Origin: Maribacter flavus
GTDB taxonomy: Bacteria; Bacteroidota; Bacteroidia; Flavobacteriales; Flavobacteriaceae
Length of the DNA: 64,000 bases
Assembly: GCF_008386635.1 (NCBI RefSeq)
Contig: NZ_VUOE01000001.1
Span: 1,054,001 to 1,118,000 of the forward strand
Direction of reading: 5' to 3'
Position numbers and translations under genes: made by a program. The notes under the pieces are model-generated. The model was not told the origin of the DNA, ran no database searches, and worked only from the letters and a program-made list of their open reading frames with translations. This document shows, in pieces, positions 1-8,855 of this stretch; position 1 is the stretch's first letter; each line of letters starts with the position of its first letter.

Positions 1-2478
1 TTCACCGTATTAACTGCAGACGGCGCCCAAAAGAATCAAAACCAATTTGAGTTCCATACAAAACCCCAACCCTCTTTCAACAAGAAGTTCGATCTATTGA
101 TCGAAAACCTCAACGATTATAGGGACAAAGGCTATACCAACTATATTTTTTGTGCGAGCGAACAGCAATCCAAAAGGTTTCAGGACATCTTTGAGGAAAT
201 AAACGAAAAGGTACATTACCAGACCCTGGTTTTTCCCTTATATCAAGGATTTGTGGACGATGATCTAAAACTGGTCTGTTATACGGACCATCAAATCTTT
301 GAGCGCTACCACAAATTCCATATCAAGAACGGATATTCCAAAAAACAGTCCATCACCTTAAAGGAACTCAATAAATTGGAGATTGGGGATTATGTGACCC
401 ATATAGACCATGGTATCGGGAAATTTGGGGGACTGCAAAAAATAGATGTGGAGGGCAAAAAACAGGAGGCCATCAAACTAATGTATGGCGAGCGTGATAT
501 CCTTTACGTGAGCATCCATTCCCTTCATAAGATATCCAAATTCAACGGCAAGGACGGGGCCGTTCCCAAAATATACAAATTGGGTTCCGGTGCCTGGAAA
601 AAAATAAAGGACAAGACCAAAAACAGGGTCAAGAAAATCGCGTTCGACCTCATCAAGGTATACGCCAAAAGACGCTTGGAAAAAGGATTCCAATACGCAC
701 CGGACAGTTATTTGCAGAACGAATTGGAGGCTTCCTTTATTTATGAGGACACTCCGGATCAAAGCACGGCCACCGAGGATGTAAAAAAGGACATGGAGAG
801 CGAACGCCCCATGGACCGATTGATCTGTGGCGATGTAGGTTTTGGAAAAACAGAAGTGGCCATACGGGCCGCTTTCAAGGCCGTTGACAATGGCAAACAG
901 GTGGCCGTCTTGGTACCTACCACTATTTTGGCCTTCCAACACCACCGTACGTTTTCAGAACGGTTAAAGGATATGCCGGTTTCGGTCGATTATCTAAACC
1001 GATTTAGAACGGCCAAGGAAAAGAAAGAGACCCTAGAAAATTTGGCTTCCGGCAAGGTGGACATTATCATTGGTACCCATCAATTGGTGAACAAGAACGT
1101 AAAATTCAAGGACCTGGGACTATTGATCGTGGACGAGGAACAGAAATTTGGCGTATCGGTAAAGGACAAGTTAAAATCCATCAAGGAAAATGTGGATGTG
1201 CTCACCTTAACGGCCACCCCTATTCCTAGGACCTTGCAATTCAGTTTGATGGCCGCCAGGGATCTATCGGTCATCAATACGGCCCCACCTAACCGATATC
1301 CCATTGAAAGCCAAGTAATCCGCTTTAACGAAGAGACCGTTAGGGATGCCATTAGCTATGAAATTGAGCGTGGCGGTCAGGTATTCTTTATCCATAACAG
1401 GATCGAAAACATCAAGGAGGTAGCGGGCATGATCCAACGATTGGTTCCGGATGCCAAGGTAGGGATAGGCCATGGCCAAATGGACGGTAAAAAATTGGAA
1501 ACCCTCATGCTGGGCTTTATGAACGGGGAGTTTGACGTACTGGTTTCCACGACCATTGTGGAGAGCGGCCTGGACGTTACCAACGCCAATACCATCTTTA
1601 TCAACAATGCGAACAATTTTGGACTGAGCGACCTTCACCAAATGCGCGGTCGTGTGGGCCGAGGTAACAAAAAGGCCTTTTGTTATTTCATTACCCCGCC
1701 CTACGAGGTTATGACCACAGATGCCCGAAAGCGTATCGAGGCACTGGAACAATTTACAGATCTGGGCAGTGGCTTTAATATCGCCATGAAGGATTTGGAA
1801 ATACGGGGTGCCGGCGATTTACTGGGTGGCGAACAAAGCGGATTCATTAACGAAATCGGCTTTGAAACCTACCAAAAAATTCTCGCGGAAGCCATTGAGG
1901 AATTGAAGGAGAACGAATTCAAGGAGCTGTATGATGAAGTGGACGGTCCCCAGGAAAAAGTGTATGTAAAGGAGACGCAGATAGATTCTGATTTTGAACT
2001 CTTGTTCCCCGATGACTACATCAATAACATTACGGAACGGCTGACACTATATACCGATTTGAACCAGATAGATGACGAGGAAGGACTCCAGAACTTTGAA
2101 AAACAATTGATAGACCGTTTTGGGGAACTGCCCCCCCAGGCCGAAGACCTATTGAATTCCGTACGGATCAAATGGATCGCCAATGGCATCGGACTTGAAA
2201 AAATAGTAATGAAACAGGGGAAGATGATCGGCTATTTTATAAGAGACCAGCAATCCGACTTCTACCAAAGCGAGAATTTTACCCGGATATTACAATACGT
2301 ACAATCTAACCACCAAAAATGTAGGATAAAGGAAAAGCAGACCCGTAACGGGCTCCGTTTGCTCCTGACTTTTGACGGAATTACCAGCGTGGATAAGGCA
2401 TTACAGGCGATGTTACCCTTTGAAAGAAGGGCTAGAATTGAAAATATCTCAAAATTGGAAGGGCAAAAAGGTGGTTAA
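1..2478 (+). CDS. mfd: Transcription-repair coupling factor Mfd, 3' part
   Basis: The reading frame is open from base 1, so the gene starts upstream and only about the last 825 residues are present (the family is usually 1100-1150 long). Mfd displaces stalled RNA polymerase from damaged DNA and recruits UvrA. In the visible part, an RNA-polymerase-interacting CarD-like domain lies near residue 130 (DYVTHIDHGIGKFG). It is followed by the helicase core with Walker A GDVGFGKTE near residue 277, the DEEQ box near 377, the motif VI region MRGRVGRG, and a C-terminal TRCF domain. The first in-frame TTG at 97 is not a real start, because the homology-like sequence runs across it. No partner gene is adjacent. 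Confidence 0.95.
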   Translation, partial: FTVLTADGAQKNQNQFEFHTKPQPSFNKKFDLLIENLNDYRDKGYTNYIFCASEQQSKRFQDIFEEINEKVHYQTLVFPLYQGFVDDDLKLVCYTDHQIFERYHKFHIKNGYSKKQSITLKELNKLEIGDYVTHIDHGIGKFGGLQKIDVEGKKQEAIKLMYGERDILYVSIHSLHKISKFNGKDGAVPKIYKLGSGAWKKIKDKTKNRVKKIAFDLIKVYAKRRLEKGFQYAPDSYLQNELEASFIYEDTPDQSTATEDVKKDMESERPMDRLICGDVGFGKTEVAIRAAFKAVDNGKQVAVLVPTTILAFQHHRTFSERLKDMPVSVDYLNRFRTAKEKKETLENLASGKVDIIIGTHQLVNKNVKFKDLGLLIVDEEQKFGVSVKDKLKSIKENVDVLTLTATPIPRTLQFSLMAARDLSVINTAPPNRYPIESQVIRFNEETVRDAISYEIERGGQVFFIHNRIENIKEVAGMIQRLVPDAKVGIGHGQMDGKKLETLMLGFMNGEFDVLVSTTIVESGLDVTNANTIFINNANNFGLSDLHQMRGRVGRGNKKAFCYFITPPYEVMTTDARKRIEALEQFTDLGSGFNIAMKDLEIRGAGDLLGGEQSGFINEIGFETYQKILAEAIEELKENEFKELYDEVDGPQEKVYVKETQIDSDFELLFPDDYINNITERLTLYTDLNQIDDEEGLQNFEKQLIDRFGELPPQAEDLLNSVRIKWIANGIGLEKIVMKQGKMIGYFIRDQQSDFYQSENFTRILQYVQSNHQKCRIKEKQTRNGLRLLLTFDGITSVDKALQAMLPFERRARIENISKLEGQKGG

Positions 2479-2584
2479 TCCAAAAAATAGCAATTTTAAC
2501 AGAATTAACTCCCAGATACAGCCTGATTCAGATACCTTAGCAAAACCGCTAAAACTCTAAATAACCACGTGAAGTTCTTTACAT

Positions 2585-2917
2585 ATGACTTTTGATATCT
2601 CTGAAAAACTGGCCATCGTAAAGGTTATTGATGCACTTATCCATGCCGATGGTGTTGTGCATGACGGTGAAATAAACGCCTTTGGGAAACTGATGGAGGT
2701 TTTGGATTTTGACGCCAACTTTTTGATTCAGGCACGTTTTCTGGAAACCGAACAGAGCATCTCCATGGTTCGTAATTTTTCCCATGAAAAAAGGGAAATG
2801 TTGGAGAATCTTATGGAGGAGGTGGCAAAATCAGATGGTTTTGTCCATCAAAAGGAAATTGAAATGATGGAAAGTGTACTATCCTCCATCAAAATGCACA
2901 TTCATTCCAATGTGTAA
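2585..2917 (+). CDS. TerB-like small helical protein
   Basis: A 110-residue protein predicted to be almost entirely helical and without a signal peptide. It has two copies of an acidic motif of the TerB/DjlA-type fold: HADGVVHDGEIN near residue 20 and KSDGFVHQKEIE near residue 80. TerB-like domains occur in tellurite-resistance and co-chaperone proteins, and their biochemical role is poorly defined. It lies 106 bases downstream of mfd and could be read through from it. The family call rests on the two motifs only, and the specific function is unknown. Confidence 0.6.
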   Translation: MTFDISEKLAIVKVIDALIHADGVVHDGEINAFGKLMEVLDFDANFLIQARFLETEQSISMVRNFSHEKREMLENLMEEVAKSDGFVHQKEIEMMESVLSSIKMHIHSNV

Positions 2918-3127
2918 ATGGTACTGTTAATAGCTTAGGAAGGCAATATTATCAGATTTCGGTCCTAAAAAACGACACCCAGCCCTATTCCATTATACTT
3001 TCATACCTCCCTTCAATTTGGATACTGGGCAAATCTGAGCCATAAATTCTCAGGTAATCGTTTCCATTTCAATTATCTTTAGCTGCTTCCTTATGCAGTT
3101 CATTTACAAAAAATCAAAAAAGTAGGT

Positions 3128-4435
3128 ATGGATACTTTCTTAGGACAACTTCAAAAACCCATCGCAAGTTGCTTTTGCCTTGCATTCCTAGTATTGGTTT
3201 CGTGCAAGAAGGAAATTAATAAATCGGATAATGAGCCCGTGGAAATTTCAGTGGTTACGGAAGCCACCAAAAAAAGAATAGATTCCACCTTGAAATCCTT
3301 CGTTGATTCTGGAAATATCGCAGGTATATCGGCATTAATTTTTGAGAAAGGTCAAGAAGTGTATTTCAATGCTTTTGGTTATGCGGATAAAGAGGCCCAA
3401 AAACCTATGGACCGAAACACCATCGTCCAAATTTACTCGATGACCAAACCCATTACCGGAACGGCCCTAATGACACTTTATGAAAAAGGCAAATTTGACT
3501 TGGACGACCCCTTATCAAAATATGCTCCGGAATTTTCCAACATGGAAGTATATACAGGAGTGGATTCCAACGGAAAAATTACCACGGAACCTTTGGACCG
3601 ACCAGTGACCATTAGGGATGTAACCAGACATACTGCAGGATTCCCCAATAGACCGGATATTCCAGGCTTGAGCGAATTATTGGAGCAAAAAAACATTTAC
3701 GATCGTGAAAGTACACTAACTGATTTAGCGGAAAAATTAGGCGACATTCCGCTTTGGTTCCAACCGGGAACCCAATGGGAGTACGGGCCAAGTGTGGATG
3801 TACAGGCCCTTTTGGTGGAACGGATTTCTGGGGTTCCCTATGGGGAATATGTAAGGAACAATGTGCTGGTTCCTCTGGGAATGCAGGAAACACGCTATTT
3901 TATTCCTGAAGGGGACCGGGATCGATTTGCAAGACTGTATATACGAACCGGGGAGGGGGAGTTATTCAAGGATTCTGTCACCTACAGCAATTACACGGAA
4001 CACTGGCCAATGACCAGGGGCGGTTCCGGACTCACCTCCACCTTGGACGATTATATGAAGTTTGCTCAAATGCTGGTAAACGATGGCCGTCTTGATTCCG
4101 TTCAAATTTTAAGGCCAGAAACGGTTAAACTCATGGCCACCAATCAATTGTCCGATAGCATCACCGAGCGTTCTTGGTTACCATCCAAGGGTCAGGTCGG
4201 TTTTGGCATCGACTTTGCGGTTCGGGTAGCATCCCCTGCAAATGCCGATGAAAATCATGGCGTTGTAGGCGAGTTTTATTGGGATGGTGCTGCAAGTACC
4301 CTTTTTTGGGTAGATCCCGTAAATAAGCTCACGGCCGTCATGTTCGTACAATTGTTCCCTTATGACCAAATAGGATTGCACAAAAAATTCAGGGATGCCG
4401 TTTATGGCCCCTACAAGGCGGATAATGCCAACTAA
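3128..4435 (+). CDS. Lipoprotein serine hydrolase, beta-lactamase class C family
   Basis: A 435-residue hydrolase of the class C beta-lactamase/esterase/DD-peptidase superfamily. The N-terminus carries a lipoprotein signal ending in LVSC at Cys26, so it is probably anchored in a membrane facing the periplasm. The catalytic SxxK is SMTK at Ser104-Lys107. The second motif position is YGP rather than the usual YxN. Family members hydrolyse beta-lactams, esters or peptides, and the substrate cannot be read from sequence. It is 12 bases upstream of a thioredoxin-like gene and likely co-transcribed. A related enzyme lies at 19746-21029. Confidence 0.85.
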   Translation: MDTFLGQLQKPIASCFCLAFLVLVSCKKEINKSDNEPVEISVVTEATKKRIDSTLKSFVDSGNIAGISALIFEKGQEVYFNAFGYADKEAQKPMDRNTIVQIYSMTKPITGTALMTLYEKGKFDLDDPLSKYAPEFSNMEVYTGVDSNGKITTEPLDRPVTIRDVTRHTAGFPNRPDIPGLSELLEQKNIYDRESTLTDLAEKLGDIPLWFQPGTQWEYGPSVDVQALLVERISGVPYGEYVRNNVLVPLGMQETRYFIPEGDRDRFARLYIRTGEGELFKDSVTYSNYTEHWPMTRGGSGLTSTLDDYMKFAQMLVNDGRLDSVQILRPETVKLMATNQLSDSITERSWLPSKGQVGFGIDFAVRVASPANADENHGVVGEFYWDGAASTLFWVDPVNKLTAVMFVQLFPYDQIGLHKKFRDAVYGPYKADNAN

Positions 4436-4447
4436 AAATCAGAATTT

Positions 4448-5770
4448 ATGAAGATCGTAAAGATTTTGTTATTGCTTTTTTTATCCTTTAAAGTCCAATC
4501 GCAACATACGTTTTCGGGTAATTTCTCCCCGGCCGATGCTTTTCGCTATATCATGGTATATCACCTGTCCAGCGACGGTATTCAATACGTTACGGATACT
4601 GGTGTAAAGGACGGCCAGTTTTTCTTTACCTTGCCCAACTCCGTTTCCCCGGGCACCTACAGATTGGTGTATGGTGTTCCCCAAGATAAGTACTTTATCG
4701 ACATCCTATACAACTGCGAAGAGGATATCGTCTTCAATTTTAACTTGGACGAGGGCATTACGATCGTGAGTTCTAAGGAAAACACGATCTACTATGATTA
4801 CTTCACCGAAATCGAAAATGCCAAGGATGCACTCATGGCCTTTTACAGTGAAGGCAAGTCGGATAAAGGGGAGTATATAGACTTGGTGAACAACCTAAAA
4901 CAGGTGCAAAATTCCTTCGAGACCCAATCGCAAGGTTTGATTGCCGATACTTTCGTAAAAGCGAATAGGCACTATCTACCAAAAGAGTATGTGTCTTTGG
5001 AAGACTATCTTATCGAGAAAAAGAAACACTACTTTGATGCCATTGATTTTAAAAACGCGACGCTACAGGCCTCTGAATTTTTTTCCGATAAAATCATAAA
5101 CTATATGCTCTGGGCCATTCCCCCCGGAACTCCAGAAAAGGATTTGGTGAAGGAAATCAATAAAAACGTGGATTTTTTGGCCTCCAAATTGGAGGTGGTT
5201 CCAAAAGTTTTGCAAACATCGATTTGGGCCAAGGCTTGGAACAAGGCAAATGAAAGTGAGGTTTACACCGTTTCGGACTATATTTTCAATACCTATTTGA
5301 AAAAACTTGCTACAGATACCAATAATGCAAACTTAATTACGAACATCGAAACCCAAACCCGACTCCGTAAAGGGGCGGTTTCGCCCGATATTACTTGGGA
5401 GGAAAATGGAGTAAACAAATCATTGTCAGGTTTGACCGGTGCTTCCAACTACCTCCTGATTTTTTGGAGCAGTACATGCTCCCACTGTTTAAATGAATTG
5501 CCCGGTCTTCACGAACAGGTAAAAACCGTCAAGGATTTGAAGGTGCTCGCCGTTGGTTTGGAGGACGGAAAGGAAAATTGGGAACAGACCATTCCCAAGT
5601 TGCCTGGTTTCCACCATGCCATAGCCCTTGAGAAGTGGGAAAGCCCCTATGTACAGACTTTTGCGATCCAACAGACACCCACCTACTTTATCCTGGACAA
5701 GGACAAACGATTCTTGGACAGACCGGAAAGTGCCGAGGCGGTTGTTGAATATTTAAAGAGAAGTAATTAA
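4448..5770 (+). CDS. TlpA-like periplasmic thioredoxin-fold protein
   Basis: A 440-residue exported protein. A signal peptide of about 18 residues ends near VQSQ. The N-terminal 120 residues resemble the DUF4369 beta-sandwich common in Bacteroidota, the middle is helical, and the C-terminal 130 residues are a TlpA/thioredoxin domain with the redox motif CSHC (FWSSTCSHC). A role in disulfide reduction or oxidation in the periplasm is inferred from the family. It follows the serine hydrolase by 12 bases and probably shares its transcript. The partner protein is not evident. Confidence 0.8.
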   Translation: MKIVKILLLLFLSFKVQSQHTFSGNFSPADAFRYIMVYHLSSDGIQYVTDTGVKDGQFFFTLPNSVSPGTYRLVYGVPQDKYFIDILYNCEEDIVFNFNLDEGITIVSSKENTIYYDYFTEIENAKDALMAFYSEGKSDKGEYIDLVNNLKQVQNSFETQSQGLIADTFVKANRHYLPKEYVSLEDYLIEKKKHYFDAIDFKNATLQASEFFSDKIINYMLWAIPPGTPEKDLVKEINKNVDFLASKLEVVPKVLQTSIWAKAWNKANESEVYTVSDYIFNTYLKKLATDTNNANLITNIETQTRLRKGAVSPDITWEENGVNKSLSGLTGASNYLLIFWSSTCSHCLNELPGLHEQVKTVKDLKVLAVGLEDGKENWEQTIPKLPGFHHAIALEKWESPYVQTFAIQQTPTYFILDKDKRFLDRPESAEAVVEYLKRSN

Positions 5771-5949
5771 AAAAACTGAATACAGGTTTGTCAACCTAAA
5801 ACTATCTGATTTTCAGGGTTTTATTAAAGATTTGTTTTTAAGAAAAAGGATTATTGTAAATACAACCATTTTTTTGAAACTTGGAATTTACAGCTTGGAA
5901 TTTTTAAATAGCCAATACTAAAGAACTCCCATAGCTCCCTAAACTTCAA

Positions 5950-6609
5950 CTACAAGGTTTTTAAGTCCTTAATGGTCTTAAAGGCGATATCTACCTGTTC
6001 GTCATTCACCAAAATGGTAAACTCGTTGGTTGTGGAGATAACTTCGTAGAGCACGATTCCTTCCCACGCCAATCGCTGAAAAATAAAGTAGTAGATTCCT
6101 GGAACGGATACGTTTTCCGCAGGCAACTTGACCGTTATGGAGGAAAGGTTATCCGCTTTTTGGGTACATTTCTCGTCCTTGAAAAGTCTTTGGACGGTTT
6201 CGTCCATAATACTGCTGATGACGATATTGATTTCGTTTACGCCCCTACTGGAAGTATAAAAGACATCTTGGTTTTCATTGATTTCTTCCAATAATTTAGC
6301 CTGATGCACCAGTATTTTATCCGAAGCCAAAAACGTATAATCCGATAGGGAGGACCGCACCGTAATCTCCCCGATATTCTTCAACACCTTTAAAATCTTG
6401 TGTGTAGCCCTAAATTCAAGGTCATCGGAAAGTCTTTTCAGCGCCATGACAATAGCACCGTTTCGTATATCCTTTCCCAGTTCGGACTCAATTTCAGGTT
6501 TGACGATTCTTGAAAGCGATGTAAGGTTGATGATACCTTGTGCCAAGGCGCTTTGCAAGAACGGTTTTTTCTTGATGTAATGCTCTACAACGGAAGAAAT
6601 GGTCTTCAT
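5950..6609 (-). CDS. ACT-domain protein resembling aspartokinase regulatory region
   Basis: A 219-residue cytoplasmic protein. The C-terminal half looks like the paired ACT domains of aspartate kinase (PGIYYFIF..., then VISTTNEFTILVNDEQ), but there is no kinase domain. The N-terminal 70 residues look like a helical, winged-helix-type segment (FLQSALAQGIINLTSLS). ACT domains bind amino acids, so an amino-acid-sensing or regulatory role is possible but is inference. It is a single gene, convergent with the gene at 4448-5770, and has a good promoter match 119-151 bases upstream. Confidence 0.6.
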   Translation of the reverse strand: MKTISSVVEHYIKKKPFLQSALAQGIINLTSLSRIVKPEIESELGKDIRNGAIVMALKRLSDDLEFRATHKILKVLKNIGEITVRSSLSDYTFLASDKILVHQAKLLEEINENQDVFYTSSRGVNEINIVISSIMDETVQRLFKDEKCTQKADNLSSITVKLPAENVSVPGIYYFIFQRLAWEGIVLYEVISTTNEFTILVNDEQVDIAFKTIKDLKTL

Positions 6610-6727
6610 ATGTTAGAATTTATTGATTTAAAAAGCTGTATGCTATGCACCTTCCCGATAACTTTCGGAGCACCTCGTTGGCTTACGAGTATGCCATTGG
6701 CTCATTTCAGACATTTGGTTGTTTGAG

Positions 6728-6760
6728 CAAATATAACAACTTGTTATAAATAAAACAAAA
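6728..6760 (-). promoter_or_regulatory. Bacteroidota-type promoter of the ACT-domain gene
   Basis: On the minus strand, TTTTG (6756-6760) is followed after 20 bases by TATATTTG (6728-6735). This matches the flavobacterial consensus TTG-N19-21-TAnnTTTG. It points at the ACT-domain gene starting at 6609 and implies a leader of about 110 bases. Inside that leader a small hairpin occurs (CTCGT/ACGAG, 6674-6689). Confidence 0.6.
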
Positions 6761-6797
6761 TGTTTTTAAATATTATTCTATAAAGTTAATAGGATAA

Positions 6798-7157
6798 TCA
6801 AAAATGGTAAAACGCGGATTCAAGATGCTCCAATTGAAAGGTCCCCTTTTCCTTAAGTATGGTGATGATATCGAAACGGGATTCCACATCCAAATCGTTG
6901 GAGGTTACATAATGATCCGCCGCCATGACCAATAGCTTTATTTTCTTGGGTGTTACCGTTTCTGCAATATTCTCAAAAAAATCGGAGCTTCGCGAACGCA
7001 CCTCCACAATGGCCAAGACGTTATCCTTTTTGGCAATAATATCAATTTCAGCTTTCAGGTACCTATAGTTTTGGTAGCAGATTTGATATCCATTTTTTAT
7101 AAGGTAGTCTTTGGCCATCTCCTCTCCTTCCTTCCCAAACTCATTATGTTTTCCCAT
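6798..7157 (-). CDS. YraN family (UPF0102) putative endonuclease
   Basis: A 119-residue protein of the YraN/UPF0102 family, a small nuclease-like fold related to Holliday-junction resolvases. Seen in the sequence are the N-terminal GKEGEEMAKDYLIKNGY, the acidic ExDIIAKK strand and the EVRSRSS segment, which together form the PD-(D/E)xK-like core. The length is normal for the family. Biochemical function is not established. It is transcribed away from the DUF1800 gene. Confidence 0.88.
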   Translation of the reverse strand: MGKHNEFGKEGEEMAKDYLIKNGYQICYQNYRYLKAEIDIIAKKDNVLAIVEVRSRSSDFFENIAETVTPKKIKLLVMAADHYVTSNDLDVESRFDIITILKEKGTFQLEHLESAFYHF

Positions 7158-7347
7158 AATATTCTGTAAAAAAGTGTATTTCGTCGAAAAAATATGTTTT
7201 TTACCGTTTTTAAAAAAGGAACATATTAAATTCGGCTGTCGGACAACGAAAATATACGGATTCTTATACTATCCCAAATTTCGTTGCGTTAGATAGAAGC
7301 CCCAACTCTATTGAACGTAACATTATTAACGCCCTACTTTCAGGACT

Positions 7348-8841
7348 ATGGAATATTTCATTAATTGTAATACTTCTACCCTTGCTCCGTATACGGCACC
7401 TTTAGACCAGATTAGAGCTTTACACCTTTACAGAAGATTAGGCTTTAGTGCATCGGTAGATACCATCAACCAAGCCATTGGACAAAATGCCGGTACCCTT
7501 GTGGATGCCTTGGTGGACCAGGCCATAAACATGGCCCCTACGGCCGCCCCTCTTTGGGCGGATTGGAACAATGCGAATTATCCGGCAGACGATGATGCCC
7601 GTAGGCAATTGGTTAACCAACAACGGTCAGAATTCGCCCTTGGCTATACCAATGCCCTATTGTCGAACAATCTTAGGGACCGATTGAGTTTCTTCTGGAG
7701 CAACCATTTTGTGACCGAATTGGATGTGTACGATTGTAACTCCTTCCTATACCACTACATCAACTGCCTTCAAAGAAACGCCATTGGAAATTTCAGGACG
7801 TTCGTAAGTGAAATTGGCCTAACCAGTGCCATGCTCTATTATTTGGACGGTGTCTATAACAATGGTAACAATCCCAATGAGAATTACGCAAGGGAACTCT
7901 ATGAACTATTTACCCTTGGTGAAGGAAATGGGTACACGGAGCAGGATATCATAGAAACGGCAAGGGCCCTTAGTGGTTACGTGGAGCGTGGAGAGGAAGG
8001 ATGTACCCAGGTGACCTTTAGGGCAGACAGACATGATACGGGTACCAAAACCATTTTGGGCCAAACGGGCAATTGGGGCTATGACGATGTTATCAACATC
8101 CTGTTTCAGCAAAGACCCAATGAAATAGCGGAATTCATCTGTCGTAAACTCTATGAGTTTTTCGTACATCCAGATTCACAGGACGACATGAACAACGCCC
8201 AAGTAATTATTGATGGCATGGCATCGACGTTCATTTCAAACAACTTTGATTTGGCTCCTGTCTTAAGGCAGCTATTTAAAAGCCAACACTTTTTTGACGA
8301 TGAGGCCATTGGCGTCATCATTAAAAGTCCGTTCGATTTTTACTTAAACACCTTGAAGGAAACAAGCTTTGCCTATGATGATACCGTGTTGGGCTCCATG
8401 CTCAATTACAGCGGACTTTTAGGTCAAGAGTTGTTCGACCCCTTTGACGTGGCCGGATGGCAGCGAGACAGAACGTGGATCAACACCAATTTTATTATAG
8501 GTAGATGGCTTACCATTGAAAGTATTTTGGAATCTTTCTACCAACAGGATAACGAACAATTCAGGTCGTTGGGTTTATCCATAACAGGCACTACTGGTTT
8601 GACCAGTACAAATCCTGATGCGGTAGCCCGGCTCATCATCGACTTTATCCTCCCCAAAGGATTATTGGACGAAGGCGAGTATGCAAAGGCATTCGCCATC
8701 TTTAGAAGTGATGTGGAAGACGTCTATTACGAAGGTGGCAACCAGGAATCCTGGACCTTGGCCACATGGCCACAAGCCCCATATCAAGTGTATCTCTTGA
8801 TGCAATACCTAGCCAGACAACCTGAATATCAATTAAAATAA
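7348..8841 (+). CDS. DUF1800 family protein
   Basis: A 497-residue protein of the DUF1800 family. Characteristic segments are HLYRRLGFSAS near the N-terminus, FWSNHFVT near residue 115, and NYARELYELFTLGEGNGYTEQD near residue 175. There is no clear signal peptide. Function is unknown, but these proteins are almost always encoded next to a DUF1501 protein, as here (14 bases apart), so the two are probably an operon and act together. Confidence 0.88.
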   Translation: MEYFINCNTSTLAPYTAPLDQIRALHLYRRLGFSASVDTINQAIGQNAGTLVDALVDQAINMAPTAAPLWADWNNANYPADDDARRQLVNQQRSEFALGYTNALLSNNLRDRLSFFWSNHFVTELDVYDCNSFLYHYINCLQRNAIGNFRTFVSEIGLTSAMLYYLDGVYNNGNNPNENYARELYELFTLGEGNGYTEQDIIETARALSGYVERGEEGCTQVTFRADRHDTGTKTILGQTGNWGYDDVINILFQQRPNEIAEFICRKLYEFFVHPDSQDDMNNAQVIIDGMASTFISNNFDLAPVLRQLFKSQHFFDDEAIGVIIKSPFDFYLNTLKETSFAYDDTVLGSMLNYSGLLGQELFDPFDVAGWQRDRTWINTNFIIGRWLTIESILESFYQQDNEQFRSLGLSITGTTGLTSTNPDAVARLIIDFILPKGLLDEGEYAKAFAIFRSDVEDVYYEGGNQESWTLATWPQAPYQVYLLMQYLARQPEYQLK

Positions 8842-8855
8842 CAACACCTACTACT

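Noticed and set aside
1264-1752. Minus-strand frame of 162 codons inside mfd
   Set aside because: Fully contained in the conserved helicase core of mfd, no recognisable protein features.
5771-5949. Hairpin AGGTT/AACCT near 5784 as terminator between converging genes
   Set aside because: Only five base pairs with no adjacent T-run on either strand, too weak to call.
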